DNA of 64,000 nucleotides, from NCBI RefSeq assembly GCF_013141695.1, contig NZ_WHNY01000091.1, positions 1 through 64,000 on the forward strand, given 5' to 3'. Source of the DNA: Paenibacillus plantarum. GTDB taxonomy: Bacteria; Bacillota; Bacilli; Paenibacillales; NBRC-103111. The notes beneath the pieces were generated by a model. The model saw only the letters and a list, made by a program, of their open reading frames with translations. It searched no databases and was not told the origin of the DNA. The position numbers were made by a program, and so were the translations under genes. Shown here in pieces: positions 1 through 9,577 of this stretch. Position 1 is the first letter of the stretch. Each line of letters opens with the position of its first letter.

Positions 1-1
1 T

Positions 2-3000
2 TTATTTCTTCCCAAGAAACTTGTATAACGCTTCAGCCGTTTCCATACGTAAAGCTGTGGATGTAGGAGAGAAGCGCTCATTCGAGATGCCTGAAAGAAT
101 GCTCAGCTCGATCGCCTTATTCACATCTTCTAATGCCCATGCGGAAATTTCGCCTTGATCTGTATAGTCATCAAGTTTACGATTGATTGACGTATAGTTG
201 CCATTCCTATACTCATAAGCTCTGACTAATAAGATCGCCATCTGCTCACGAGTCATCTCCGCATTCGGATCGAATGTTTGTTCAGTGACTCCCGAGACCA
301 AACCGGCTCGACTTGCTGCAACAACATCTTGGGCATACCAGGCATCTGACTGCACATCTTCGAATTCCGAAGTCATTGTTGCCTGCGTCTTTAAATGCAA
401 AGCACGAACCAATAAGGCAGTAAATTGTGCTCTCGTCGTTTTCCCATTGGGGTTAAATTCACCCAACGTTACGCCTTCAATGATATGTTTCGCTGACAAT
501 ACCTGCACAGCTCGTGAAGCCCAATGTGATTCAGGCAGATCATCAAACTTCTTATCATACGCCAGTACAGCGTAAATGCCCGGCTGGTCCGGCGTGAAAG
601 TAGCTGATATAGAGGATAGATCAATTGTACCACCTACATATTCCCATTTCCCGCTCGATTTATCATACCTATACACACCAAGCAGCGCTGGATCCTTACC
701 TATAGGATCAAAAGGCAAAACAATGTCTACTCCGGATTGGAGCTCATTCGCTGACCACGTTTCACCATCCACAGACCGGATGCGTAGTGCAAATTCAATC
801 GCTTGACTTGCTAGATTTATACGAACGGCAGGATCTGCTGCACCTGCCTGCAAAATGGAAGGCTCTAAGATGGGCCGCGCCGTAATATCTAGAATTGTTT
901 GACTACCATCGCCATTTACTCTCTCCTTGAGCGCTTTAACTACTTCAGGCTGAACTGTAATCTGAGCTGTGACGCCATGAACTTGTAGAGGAACATTCGG
1001 AATCTGCTTCGTTGGTACGGAGACTGTATCCTTGTCACGTCCCATTTCTACAGTAGCTTTATCATCTTTCACAATGACGTTAACTGGTTTTTCCGTTTGT
1101 TCTGGCCCCGTTGGTTTAGAATCTGTTGATTCAGGCTCTGTTGGCTCCGGATCCGTTGTGCCAGATCCCGTTTCTTCTTCAGGTTCAGGTACCACTTGCA
1201 AGGAGATATGCTGAGATTTCCCCATCGTATCCAGTACATTTACTTTGAATTTCAAAGTAGGGCTTAGCGTTTGAATCTCGATGCGATTATCCTTGCTAAT
1301 CACGTGCTGAGCAGGCTTATCTAACTCAATTTCAATGAATCCATTATTCTCCAGCGTTGGATCAGCAACTGAAATCTCATATACACCAGTAATTTTGTTT
1401 CCATGCATCATGACGGATGCTTGGCTATTTGACGTTAAACCGTCAACGGAAGTGACTTTATCCTTCCAGAAATTGAAGCCAGTCATGCCCAGCTTGTTTT
1501 CACGGACCGCTTGAACGTCCTGTGAATTAGCCAGAACCGTGTAATCCGGAGACGAAGCATACGCTGAGGTTTCGCTCTTGCTCGCATTAGGCAGGATAGC
1601 ATATTGATAGCTATCATTCGTTGGATTCGATTCATGATCAAACCACATGGTCAAATAATTATTTTTTAACAGTTCCGTAGGTACCGTTGCTTCTGGCGGA
1701 TTACTCAGGCTGGTATCGGAATAACGGCCTTCTTGTTCCGCACGCATCAGTTTAAGTGATTGTGTACCCGGGAAGACGTAGCCAATATCGGCACCAGCCA
1801 CATTTCCTTGCAAATGAACCCATTCGGGATGCTCAAGCGTTTCTTCCCCAAAGAATCCATTCTTTAGCTCCCCATTCACATAAAGTTCATTCGTATTATT
1901 TCCTATAAGCTTGCGCTGTTCTACGATCGACTCTACGCGCTTATTATCTGTACTTGTAATATCCGAACCTAAGGCAATAATTTCGTTGTCAAAAGTAAAC
2001 CACGACTTATTCGCTTTCAGCTGTGTGCCATTCTGAATTAAATTCATGCCCGTTACACCATATTTACCTAATACCGCGCCACCCGCCCAAGCGTTCGCAG
2101 GAGATGATTCCCCATCGCCATATTGGTACTGGTCTGACGTTCTAGGTCTAACAACGACGGTTGTACCTGGTAAACGATACCAATTAAGCGTTGCCCAATA
2201 ATTATCCGTGTATTGCGATAAATCATTGTTGTACAGATAGGTCATGCCATCACCGGTATACCAGCCTTTCGCATTTTCACCATTCGTTAATTCGTAAGTT
2301 GCGATTCGCTTCGAACTCTTACTTACGCCAAATAGATAGCCATCCCCTACTTGTATGCTGCGAGCCATCGCGTTCATTTCAAAATGTTCTGGGAGTTCAG
2401 CTATAGGTTGAATAGCCGGGTTTTCCATCCATTCTTTAATCGTATCCGCCAAATCAAAAGGAAGTTGACTGTATGTCAGCCCTCTAGCCAAAAGAAACTG
2501 GAAGTGAAATTTAATGAAGCTTTTTAAATAGGCCGCCCTGTCTTCTGAAGCCGTTTGCGCGATACGGGACATACCGATCAAAATATTTTGGCCTGATCCA
2601 TAGGCATCTAAGCCTTTCCTAACGATTGCACGTCCACGTGTCATATCCAAGATCTGACCTTTGTACATAACTGGAGCATATCCTTCTTGAATCCAGCGAT
2701 AAACATGCTCTACCTCAGGAACGACAGGCTGCCAAGTGCTCCCATTCAATAACAGCAACAAATTGCCCATCCCATTAATAAGCACTTCACCATAACTACC
2801 TGTATAAGCGATTTTGCTATGCTGAATAAATGAACCATCCTCATAGAAGCCATCGCCCGTTGTCACATAATCAAAAAGAGGCGTCAATCCATCACGCGCA
2901 TGAATAAGTCGATCATAGTTTTTCTCAACAAGACCCAATCTCGTTTCAATCAACATAATATCTGAACGATTGGCCCCAACCTGTGTAAATGTAGGTAAAC

Positions 3001-5002
3001 TTACATCTCCAATGTAATGATCAATGCTTGCTGTATTTCTGGCAATTTGCTCTGGTGTCAAATCGTTATACATGAGGATGAGAATATCCGCTAAGCGAGT
3101 TGGTGTACCGATATCCCAGTTCCACCAATTCCCAAACTCCACCCCTGTGTTCGTGTATAGATGATCTAACATCCAATCCATAGCTTGAAGAATATCTGTC
3201 TTTAACGCAGGGTTGTTCGTGAGCTGTGTTCCCTTCGTTGCATATGACTGTGCCATCGCTTTCAATCGTGTATAGTGATCGAGTACGAACGTTGAATCCG
3301 AAGCGGAAGGCACTAAATCTGACCATAGTGTCGTACTGGCACCATTCAATTGCAGGCTATCCCAATACAATTGTGCTTTCGCTGCATTGTCATTAATTCT
3401 GCTTTTGATCTCACTATTAGTAACGTCTAGAGAGTCTTTCCCAGTTATCGTTTCCTTCCAGCGAATTCTAAGCTTATCGTATTCTTGCGGATCCTTCAGC
3501 ACGGGAGCCTTAACTTCAATCGTAGCCGATGCTTGCTTACCATTGGACGAAGTTGCTGTGAGGGTTGCCGTGCCTACTTTCAATGCCCTTGCAAGTCCAT
3601 TCTCATCAACACGAATAATACTTGAATTAGTAGATTGCCATGTCAGCAGCTTATCGGTTGCGTTAGCTGGCACAACGACAGCTTCCAACTGCAAGGTATC
3701 ATAGTTGGTCATTTGTAATGGCGCATTCGTAAAACTTACACTTGTAAGGGGAATAAAAGGTGTTACGGTTACCGATGTATGGCTTGTAAGCGCATTGTTT
3801 AATTCCGATGTAGCTGTAATCGTTGCATGGCCTTCACCAATTCCGGTTACGATTCCATTCGTATCTACGGTTGCAATATTCGTATCAGATGATTGCCAAA
3901 TCAGCTTTTTATTCGTCGCGTTATCAGGTTGGAAAGTAACCTGTAGCGGAAGGCTTTTCCCTTCAACCAAGGAAGCTTGGTTAGGTAAGGAAATGTTGGT
4001 CAATAGGACTGGTTTGGTGACGGTTATCGGAATCGTTTTCGTGAATGCGCCTCCATAAGTGCTTACCGTAACGGTCGTGTTGCCCTCCTTTACTGCGCTA
4101 ACCAAGCCATAAGTGACGGTAGCAACGGTTGGATCGTCCACATGCCATAAGAAACGTTGATCAGATGCATCTGCGGGTAGGGTAGTTGCCGTGATGGCGG
4201 AGCTGGTTGTCTCTGCTAATTCAAGTGCATCAAGCGAGGTTGTTAGACCTGACACGGGTACATAATCCGAGAGTTTTAAATCGTCCACATACCACTCACC
4301 GAGAACTCCACTTTTAAAATATTGATACAAATAGATATGTCTGATATTCAACCATGCCGCTGGAAGGGAGGCTTCACCTAGAAGTTGATCATTAGCAAAG
4401 TAACTAATTTTTCTGGAAGCGTTATCAATAAATAGTTTCAAACGGTACCACGTATTGGCTTCATAGTTGGCCAACGCTAGATTATTCGCATCCCTTATTT
4501 TCCCTGTGTTATCAAACGAAATGACAGAGACATTCGTCGTTGCCGAGGCAGGAACGGGCGCATTTAAACTTCTGAATTGAATATCCCTGCGATGCTGGGT
4601 ACTATTCATATAGACGGAAGCTTCGAACACAAGATTACCCGAAATCCCGGTATTTCCTGCTACGGATCCGCCTAAGTTGTTTCTTCCCGTATTGATGTTT
4701 GTTGCATTGGAAACCATCTTGAGACTGTAATCCGTACGTAATGGAGCTTGTGTCATCATGACATAATCTGTATTAGCAGCAGAATTATAAGTCCCCCAGG
4801 CGCCTCCAATCGTGCCATTGTACGTTGTTCCATTGTATATCTTCGTGTCTTTCGCAGTTGTACTTTCATCATAATTCACACTAACATGCACGGTAGCAGC
4901 AGCCATAGACCTTGGCAACCCACCGCCCCCTGGGAACCCAATTGAGAAACATATCGCAACAACCATGACACTAGCTAACCATTTCTTGAATGATAGAACC
5001 AT
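2..5002 (-). CDS. SLH-anchored polysaccharide lyase family 8 (hyaluronate/chondroitin lyase type)
   Basis: Secreted enzyme that should cleave uronic-acid polymers by beta-elimination at the cell surface. The 1666-residue chain has a signal peptide (about 1-36), a LamG-like domain (about 40-250), three bacterial Ig-like (BIG2) domains (about 253-500), the PL8 alpha-toroid and beta-domains (about 505-1270), a Pro/Glu/Thr-rich linker, a beta-rich module (about 1309-1485) and three SLH repeats. Catalytic residues are visible as N678 (GANRSD), H728 and Y737; the 50- and 9-residue spacings equal those of Asn349/His399/Tyr408 in pneumococcal hyaluronate lyase. An NWWNWDIG aromatic patch precedes them. 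The ATG at 5002 has GGAGG 6 nt upstream and the stop is at bases 2-4, so the gene is complete. It is the last gene of a transporter/sulfatase/glucuronyl hydrolase cluster, which favours glycosaminoglycans over xanthan (also a PL8 substrate). Exact polymer not proven. Confidence 0.93.
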   Translation of the reverse strand: MVLSFKKWLASVMVVAICFSIGFPGGGGLPRSMAAATVHVSVNYDESTTAKDTKIYNGTTYNGTIGGAWGTYNSAANTDYVMMTQAPLRTDYSLKMVSNATNINTGRNNLGGSVAGNTGISGNLVFEASVYMNSTQHRRDIQFRSLNAPVPASATTNVSVISFDNTGKIRDANNLALANYEANTWYRLKLFIDNASRKISYFANDQLLGEASLPAAWLNIRHIYLYQYFKSGVLGEWYVDDLKLSDYVPVSGLTTSLDALELAETTSSAITATTLPADASDQRFLWHVDDPTVATVTYGLVSAVKEGNTTVTVSTYGGAFTKTIPITVTKPVLLTNISLPNQASLVEGKSLPLQVTFQPDNATNKKLIWQSSDTNIATVDTNGIVTGIGEGHATITATSELNNALTSHTSVTVTPFIPLTSVSFTNAPLQMTNYDTLQLEAVVVPANATDKLLTWQSTNSSIIRVDENGLARALKVGTATLTATSSNGKQASATIEVKAPVLKDPQEYDKLRIRWKETITGKDSLDVTNSEIKSRINDNAAKAQLYWDSLQLNGASTTLWSDLVPSASDSTFVLDHYTRLKAMAQSYATKGTQLTNNPALKTDILQAMDWMLDHLYTNTGVEFGNWWNWDIGTPTRLADILILMYNDLTPEQIARNTASIDHYIGDVSLPTFTQVGANRSDIMLIETRLGLVEKNYDRLIHARDGLTPLFDYVTTGDGFYEDGSFIQHSKIAYTGSYGEVLINGMGNLLLLLNGSTWQPVVPEVEHVYRWIQEGYAPVMYKGQILDMTRGRAIVRKGLDAYGSGQNILIGMSRIAQTASEDRAAYLKSFIKFHFQFLLARGLTYSQLPFDLADTIKEWMENPAIQPIAELPEHFEMNAMARSIQVGDGYLFGVSKSSKRIATYELTNGENAKGWYTGDGMTYLYNNDLSQYTDNYWATLNWYRLPGTTVVVRPRTSDQYQYGDGESSPANAWAGGAVLGKYGVTGMNLIQNGTQLKANKSWFTFDNEIIALGSDITSTDNKRVESIVEQRKLIGNNTNELYVNGELKNGFFGEETLEHPEWVHLQGNVAGADIGYVFPGTQSLKLMRAEQEGRYSDTSLSNPPEATVPTELLKNNYLTMWFDHESNPTNDSYQYAILPNASKSETSAYASSPDYTVLANSQDVQAVRENKLGMTGFNFWKDKVTSVDGLTSNSQASVMMHGNKITGVYEISVADPTLENNGFIEIELDKPAQHVISKDNRIEIQTLSPTLKFKVNVLDTMGKSQHISLQVVPEPEEETGSGTTDPEPTEPESTDSKPTGPEQTEKPVNVIVKDDKATVEMGRDKDTVSVPTKQIPNVPLQVHGVTAQITVQPEVVKALKERVNGDGSQTILDITARPILEPSILQAGAADPAVRINLASQAIEFALRIRSVDGETWSANELQSGVDIVLPFDPIGKDPALLGVYRYDKSSGKWEYVGGTIDLSSISATFTPDQPGIYAVLAYDKKFDDLPESHWASRAVQVLSAKHIIEGVTLGEFNPNGKTTRAQFTALLVRALHLKTQATMTSEFEDVQSDAWYAQDVVAASRAGLVSGVTEQTFDPNAEMTREQMAILLVRAYEYRNGNYTSINRKLDDYTDQGEISAWALEDVNKAIELSILSGISNERFSPTSTALRMETAEALYKFLGKK

Positions 5003-5099
5003 ACATGACCTCCAGGATCGATGAATTTAGTAACTCTTTGATCAAAAAAGAAGAACGTACATTATATAAACTGTGCGCCCTTCTAGTTGTCTTCGCCTA

Positions 5100-6230
5100 T
5101 TACTTCGTCTTCCGTTCGTACCAGTAACCTGGGATTCCGCGTTCCATACGCATCAAGGCTTCCAAATAGTAATAATCGCCCCAAATCATATAGTCGTCCA
5201 AGCCGTTATTACCTCTTACATGATAGGAACCGTGCTTCAGCAAGCCTTCCGCTTCTTCGCCAATGGTTGCATACTGGTTCACAAGGGAATTCATGGTTTG
5301 ATTCAGTCCCTGCTGGATCCAGCTGCGATCCGCATCTTCTTCCGGAATAAGGTCTAGCAGTTCCAGCATTCCGCAAGCCGTGATGGCCGATGCCGAGCTG
5401 TCGCGACTCGTATTCGCCTCAATCGGCACGTTGAAATCCCAATAAGCAACATGATCTTCTGGTAAATGTTCAAGGAAATATGTTAACAACCGTTTAGCCG
5501 TTTGCAAGAAAGCAGGATCTTTCGTATATCGGTACGAAAGTGCGAATCCGTAGATCCCCCACGCCTGACCGCGCGTCCAAGTCGAGCCATCCGTATAGCC
5601 TTGATGGGTGCCTCCACCCAGTGGATCTCCGGTTTCCTTATTAAAATAAAACGTATGATACGAAGAATCATCGCCCCGTACCAGATATCTTCTGGACAGC
5701 TCCGCCTGTTTGTAGGCGATTTCGGCATATTTCGGTTGCCCCGTCACTTCGGATGCCCAGTATAGCAACGGCAAATTCAGTAAGCAATCAATAATGATGC
5801 GTCCGCCATTTTTCTCATCGTTTTCCGAACCCCATGCTTGCAAAAATCCTCCTTGCTCACGCCATCTACCTAACAAATGATCCGCCGCTTGCAGAGCCAG
5901 ATCACGAGCACTCTCGTCCTTCTCCACGATCCATCCAGCTAATGCCGATAGTCCGTACAAGAAGCCGATATCGTGATGCTCTAAGCATATTTTCGCTTCC
6001 AGCCGCTGTTTAAAATCTGCAATATGCTGCTTCGCTTGATCTTGGAAGAATGTATCTTGACTGTACTCATAGCTCAGCCAAGTAAGACCTGTATGAAACC
6101 CTTCAATCCAATCTTCATTCGCAGACCAGGCATACCGCTTTTCATTGGTAATATGCGGAAAAGTGCCTGGATGCTGCTCCAAGTTCCGGCGAATTTTGCC
6201 GATTGCATCTTCAATTGCTTCACGCCACAT
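5100..6230 (-). CDS. unsaturated glucuronyl hydrolase (GH88)
   Basis: Cytoplasmic hydrolase that removes the 4,5-unsaturated uronic acid from oligosaccharides made by polysaccharide lyases. There is no signal peptide and the (alpha/alpha)6-barrel length (about 376 residues) is normal for GH88. The key aspartates are D87 (HHDIGF) and D148 (IIIDCLLNLPLL), matching Asp88 and Asp149 of the Bacillus GL1 enzyme; the WTRGQAW motif is also present. I chose the second ATG (6230) because GAGAGG lies 9 nt upstream; an in-frame ATG at 6239 directly abuts that site and would add three residues. It follows the sulfatase by about 50 bp and precedes the PL8 gene, fitting a lyase, import, desulfation, glucuronyl removal route. 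Confidence 0.93.
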   Translation of the reverse strand: MWREAIEDAIGKIRRNLEQHPGTFPHITNEKRYAWSANEDWIEGFHTGLTWLSYEYSQDTFFQDQAKQHIADFKQRLEAKICLEHHDIGFLYGLSALAGWIVEKDESARDLALQAADHLLGRWREQGGFLQAWGSENDEKNGGRIIIDCLLNLPLLYWASEVTGQPKYAEIAYKQAELSRRYLVRGDDSSYHTFYFNKETGDPLGGGTHQGYTDGSTWTRGQAWGIYGFALSYRYTKDPAFLQTAKRLLTYFLEHLPEDHVAYWDFNVPIEANTSRDSSASAITACGMLELLDLIPEEDADRSWIQQGLNQTMNSLVNQYATIGEEAEGLLKHGSYHVRGNNGLDDYMIWGDYYYLEALMRMERGIPGYWYERKTK

Positions 6231-6278
6231 CCCTGTCATCCTCTCTGTTTGTCCGTTTCCTCTTCGTTATGTCAACCC

Positions 6279-7691
6279 TCATGTCAGTTCAAACTTATCA
6301 TTCGTACGATCTAACCAGCTTCGCAGTTCTTCCTCTAGTGACATCAGAAGCTCCGTCTGTGGCCGCTCGCTAAATACAACAGGATTGAGTTGATAAGGGT
6401 CCATTTCATGTTCATAAAATAAACGCTGCACTTCTGCGCCAGGGGCATACCCTTTATGCACGACATAGGTGTACTTGTTTGTGCGGATTCCCCGCCAGCC
6501 AAATCTCCGATTGTCTAGGCCCGCGGAAGCGAAGAGTTCAATCGCATCCTTCCTTCCGGGGAAGGCACAGATGAAGGCAGAAGAAATGTCAGAATGGCTC
6601 GTTCCAAGCAGATCACCGGACAGATCGAGTCCTTCAACTGACGCAGGCACCGGTACCCCAGCAAGACCGAGTAACGTAGGCATAATATCCACACTGTTAA
6701 AAAGCATATCCGTGCTGCCCTGCCCAATCGTGCCTCTCCAGCTCATCAAACAAGGGATCGCAATGGATTCCTCATGCCAGGAATGCTTGGCCATCAGGCC
6801 GTGCGAGCCCATAAGTTCACCATGATCCGACGAGAGCACGATCAGCGTGTTCTCGGCAAGTCCAAGATCTTGAATTTCCCTGTAAATTCGGCCGAACTGC
6901 TCATCCATCCCAGACACTGCTGCGAAGTAGTCACGTGTATACCGCATTAAGGCCTCATCGCCGCTCTCAAAAGGCTCGCCTGTATGCGCTGCAAGCTGCT
7001 GTGAGCTCACATTCGGACGCAAGCTCAATTCCCGTCCACGATAGAGCTCCTTGTAGCGTTCAGGTACAAGCTCAAATGGACTATGCGGCGGATTCCATGA
7101 GACAAATAATGCAAACGGCTCTACGTTTTTTCCCATGCCTTTGGCCCGAATAAAATCCAGCGCCACATCGGTCTCATGCTCCAATGACCATTGGTCGACT
7201 TGAATCATCTCCGGCGTGTCTTTCCAATAATGTGGCTTCAAATGATGATCATACGCACCGTATGAATACCAGAAATCAAAGCCGTGTCGTTTGGGACCTG
7301 GCGGTGTATACGCATCCCACTCACGCGCACCAGATTCAGGCTCTGGACACCCATTCTGCTCAGGTAAATCCAAATGCCATTTACCGATATAACCCGTTTG
7401 ATACCCCGCAGCCTTCAGCGCATCTCCGACACCTACCTCATCGGGACTCAGCATGACGTCCGCACCGATTTTACAGTTCGTATAGACACCCGTCGATTGC
7501 GGATACTTGCCAGTCATGAGCGCTGCCCTGTGCGGCGAGCATAATGGCGTACAAGAGAGCGCATGGTTAAATACCAGACTCTCCTGTGCGAACTTGTCGA
7601 TATTCGGTGTGATTACCGGATCTTCGCCAGTAAAACCAACCGCTTGCTTTCGCCATTGATCTGCAAAAATATAAATGATATTAGGCTTCAT
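6279..7691 (-). CDS. type I sulfatase (alkaline phosphatase superfamily)
   Basis: Sulfate ester hydrolase, probably acting on imported sulfated disaccharides. The N-terminal DQW metal-site motif is followed by C51-S-P-H-R, the C-x-P-x-R signature whose Cys is converted to formylglycine; later SSDHGELMGSHG supplies further metal/active-site residues. The length (470 residues) is typical. There is no signal peptide, so the enzyme is inferred to be cytoplasmic, like its glucuronyl hydrolase neighbour. It starts 7 bp after the permease stop, so the genes are co-transcribed. A formylglycine-generating enzyme or anaerobic sulfatase-maturating enzyme is needed and is not in the window. Substrate (for example unsaturated chondroitin disaccharide sulfate) is inferred from context only. 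Confidence 0.92.
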   Translation of the reverse strand: MKPNIIYIFADQWRKQAVGFTGEDPVITPNIDKFAQESLVFNHALSCTPLCSPHRAALMTGKYPQSTGVYTNCKIGADVMLSPDEVGVGDALKAAGYQTGYIGKWHLDLPEQNGCPEPESGAREWDAYTPPGPKRHGFDFWYSYGAYDHHLKPHYWKDTPEMIQVDQWSLEHETDVALDFIRAKGMGKNVEPFALFVSWNPPHSPFELVPERYKELYRGRELSLRPNVSSQQLAAHTGEPFESGDEALMRYTRDYFAAVSGMDEQFGRIYREIQDLGLAENTLIVLSSDHGELMGSHGLMAKHSWHEESIAIPCLMSWRGTIGQGSTDMLFNSVDIMPTLLGLAGVPVPASVEGLDLSGDLLGTSHSDISSAFICAFPGRKDAIELFASAGLDNRRFGWRGIRTNKYTYVVHKGYAPGAEVQRLFYEHEMDPYQLNPVVFSERPQTELLMSLEEELRSWLDRTNDKFELT

Positions 7692-7698
7692 GTAGGGC

Positions 7699-8577
7699 TC
7701 ACCCTTTAACCGCGCCTGCGGAAATCCCTTCGACGAAATGGTCTTGGGCCAAAAAGTAAATCAGAATGGTTGGAATAATGGCGCAAACCGCTGCTGCCAT
7801 CAAGGGCCCATACTCTGTCGCATGCTCCGATTGGAAATGCTGCATGCCGAGCTGGAGCGTAAATAAGCTATCTGAATTCAAGTAGATTAAAGGACCGAGG
7901 AAATCGTTCCACGCATGCATGAACGTAAAAATCGTTAAGCTGGCAATCGCCGGTCGAATCAAGGGTAGAATGACCCGCGAATAAATGCCGAACTCGCTTA
8001 GTCCGTCAATTCTGGCCGCTTCTGAGAGTTCCTCCGGAATAGCCATGAAGAACTGTCTGAACAAGAACACACCGAATGGACTAAAAGCTCCTAATAGAAT
8101 CAACGCCCAATGCGAATCAATGAGTCCGATTTTCTTCATTAACATGAATTGAGGAATCATCATGACCTGATATGGCACCATCATCGTGGCCACATATAAG
8201 AAGAACAATTTATCCCGTTCAGGAAATTTCACTTTAGCAAACGCATACGCGGCTGTGGAACATGTGATAATTTGCAGCAACGTGGTAAGCACGGCTATTT
8301 TGATCGTATTCAAGTAATAAGTAAAGAAAGGAAGTTCCGTCCATACCTTGCTATAATTCGACCAGTAAAAGTGGCTCGGTATCCACTGAATCGGGAAGCT
8401 GAATATTTCTGCCTCCGACTTCACGGATGCGGAAAGCATCCAAAGGAAAGGAACAACCATGGACAAGGCAACAGCGATAACAACGAGATATAACACTGTT
8501 TTTCTCACTACTGCGCCAAGCTGTGGACGCTTCGACAGCCTCATGGTTAACTGACTTGATTCTAATTGCATACTCAT
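7699..8577 (-). CDS. CUT1 sugar ABC transporter permease (MsmG/UgpE type)
   Basis: Inner-membrane subunit of a carbohydrate importer; partner of the permease just upstream. It has about six membrane segments and the cytoplasmic EAA loop (EAARIDGLSEFGIYSRVILP) that contacts the shared ATPase. Ends in the EGISAGAVKG tail typical of this family. The ATG at 8577 follows AAAGGAG with about 8 nt spacing. It lies between its partner permease and the sulfatase. No ATPase is encoded nearby; CUT1 systems in Firmicutes commonly share an MsmX-type ATPase. Substrate inferred to be an unsaturated uronic-acid oligosaccharide. Confidence 0.93.
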   Translation of the reverse strand: MSMQLESSQLTMRLSKRPQLGAVVRKTVLYLVVIAVALSMVVPFLWMLSASVKSEAEIFSFPIQWIPSHFYWSNYSKVWTELPFFTYYLNTIKIAVLTTLLQIITCSTAAYAFAKVKFPERDKLFFLYVATMMVPYQVMMIPQFMLMKKIGLIDSHWALILLGAFSPFGVFLFRQFFMAIPEELSEAARIDGLSEFGIYSRVILPLIRPAIASLTIFTFMHAWNDFLGPLIYLNSDSLFTLQLGMQHFQSEHATEYGPLMAAAVCAIIPTILIYFLAQDHFVEGISAGAVKG

Positions 8578-8613
8578 GCTGGCTTCTCCTTTCTCTCTAA
8601 AGCAATCCGCTCG

Positions 8614-9504
8614 TTAGGAATAGTTCACCCAACGTTTTTGTCCTCTAAATTGAATCAACGTAATAATGAGAATAATCGTGAATAACACGTAAGCCATCGC
8701 CGAGGCATAGCCGTATTCAAAGCGTTGGAAGGCCGTGTAGTAAATGTCGTAAACCAGCATGTGCGTTGAACGACCTGGTCCTCCTTTGGTCAAGACGAAC
8801 ACAAGATCGAACACTTTGAATGAATTGATAATGCCCATAATCACCGTGAAGAAAATAACAGGCGACAGCATCGGCACGGTAATTTTGCGGAATTGTGCAA
8901 CTTTGCCCGCACCATCGATTTCAGCTGCTTCATACAGATCCTTAGGAATTCCCTGCAAGCCTGCCAAGTAAAGTACCATGTAGTAACCGATGGAATGCCA
9001 GATACTTACGATAATCACGGAGACAAGTGCCCATTGTGTTGAAGCCAGCCACATAGGCGGATTATCGATCCCAATGCTTCTGAGTATCCCGTTAATAGGA
9101 CCCATGGTCGGGTTATAAAGCAGCTGCCACACGACGGCTACAGCAATCGTTGCTGTAATGTGCGGCAGGAAAATCGCCGTTCGGAATATTTTAACGCCTC
9201 TCAATCCTTTATTGAGGGCGACTGCTGCCAAAATTGCAAGGAACAATGTCACCGGTACAGATACAGCTGTCATGATTAAACTATTGAACAGTGAGATACG
9301 AAACGTTTCGTCACGCCATAAATGCGTATAATTCGATATGCCAGCCCATTTAATTTCCCCAAACCCATTCCATTCGGTAAAACTCATAAGGAAGGAAGCA
9401 CACACCGGCAAGCAAATGAAAATTAAAAATCCAAGTATATTGGGAAGCAAAAATGTATACCCTGTCAACCGATTACGTCGTAATGCTTTGCTTTTAACTT
9501 TCAT
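8614..9504 (-). CDS. CUT1 sugar ABC transporter permease (MsmF/UgpA type)
   Basis: First membrane subunit of the same importer. It has about six transmembrane helices beginning near residue 15, and an EAA motif (EAAEIDGAGKVAQFRKITVP). The start ATG has GGGGTGAAG just upstream. It lies 73 bp after the binding-protein gene and 36 bp before the second permease, the usual binding protein, permease, permease order. Confidence 0.93.
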   Translation of the reverse strand: MKVKSKALRRNRLTGYTFLLPNILGFLIFICLPVCASFLMSFTEWNGFGEIKWAGISNYTHLWRDETFRISLFNSLIMTAVSVPVTLFLAILAAVALNKGLRGVKIFRTAIFLPHITATIAVAVVWQLLYNPTMGPINGILRSIGIDNPPMWLASTQWALVSVIIVSIWHSIGYYMVLYLAGLQGIPKDLYEAAEIDGAGKVAQFRKITVPMLSPVIFFTVIMGIINSFKVFDLVFVLTKGGPGRSTHMLVYDIYYTAFQRFEYGYASAMAYVLFTIILIITLIQFRGQKRWVNYS

Positions 9505-9577
9505 AGTACTTCACCCCTATTGAAGCAATCGAGCTCCACCTTCATTTGGCGAAGCCCGACTGTTTCTGTTCTATGAC

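Noticed and set aside
3387..4058. Plus-strand ORFs of 105 and 117 residues inside the lyase gene
   Set aside because: They are antisense to a well-supported coding sequence and have no ribosome binding sites; the same applies to other opposite-strand ORFs within genes.
5003..5099. Separate promoter for the PL8 gene (TATAAT near 5065 on the minus strand)
   Set aside because: No acceptable -35 at the right distance; co-transcription with the upstream genes is more likely.
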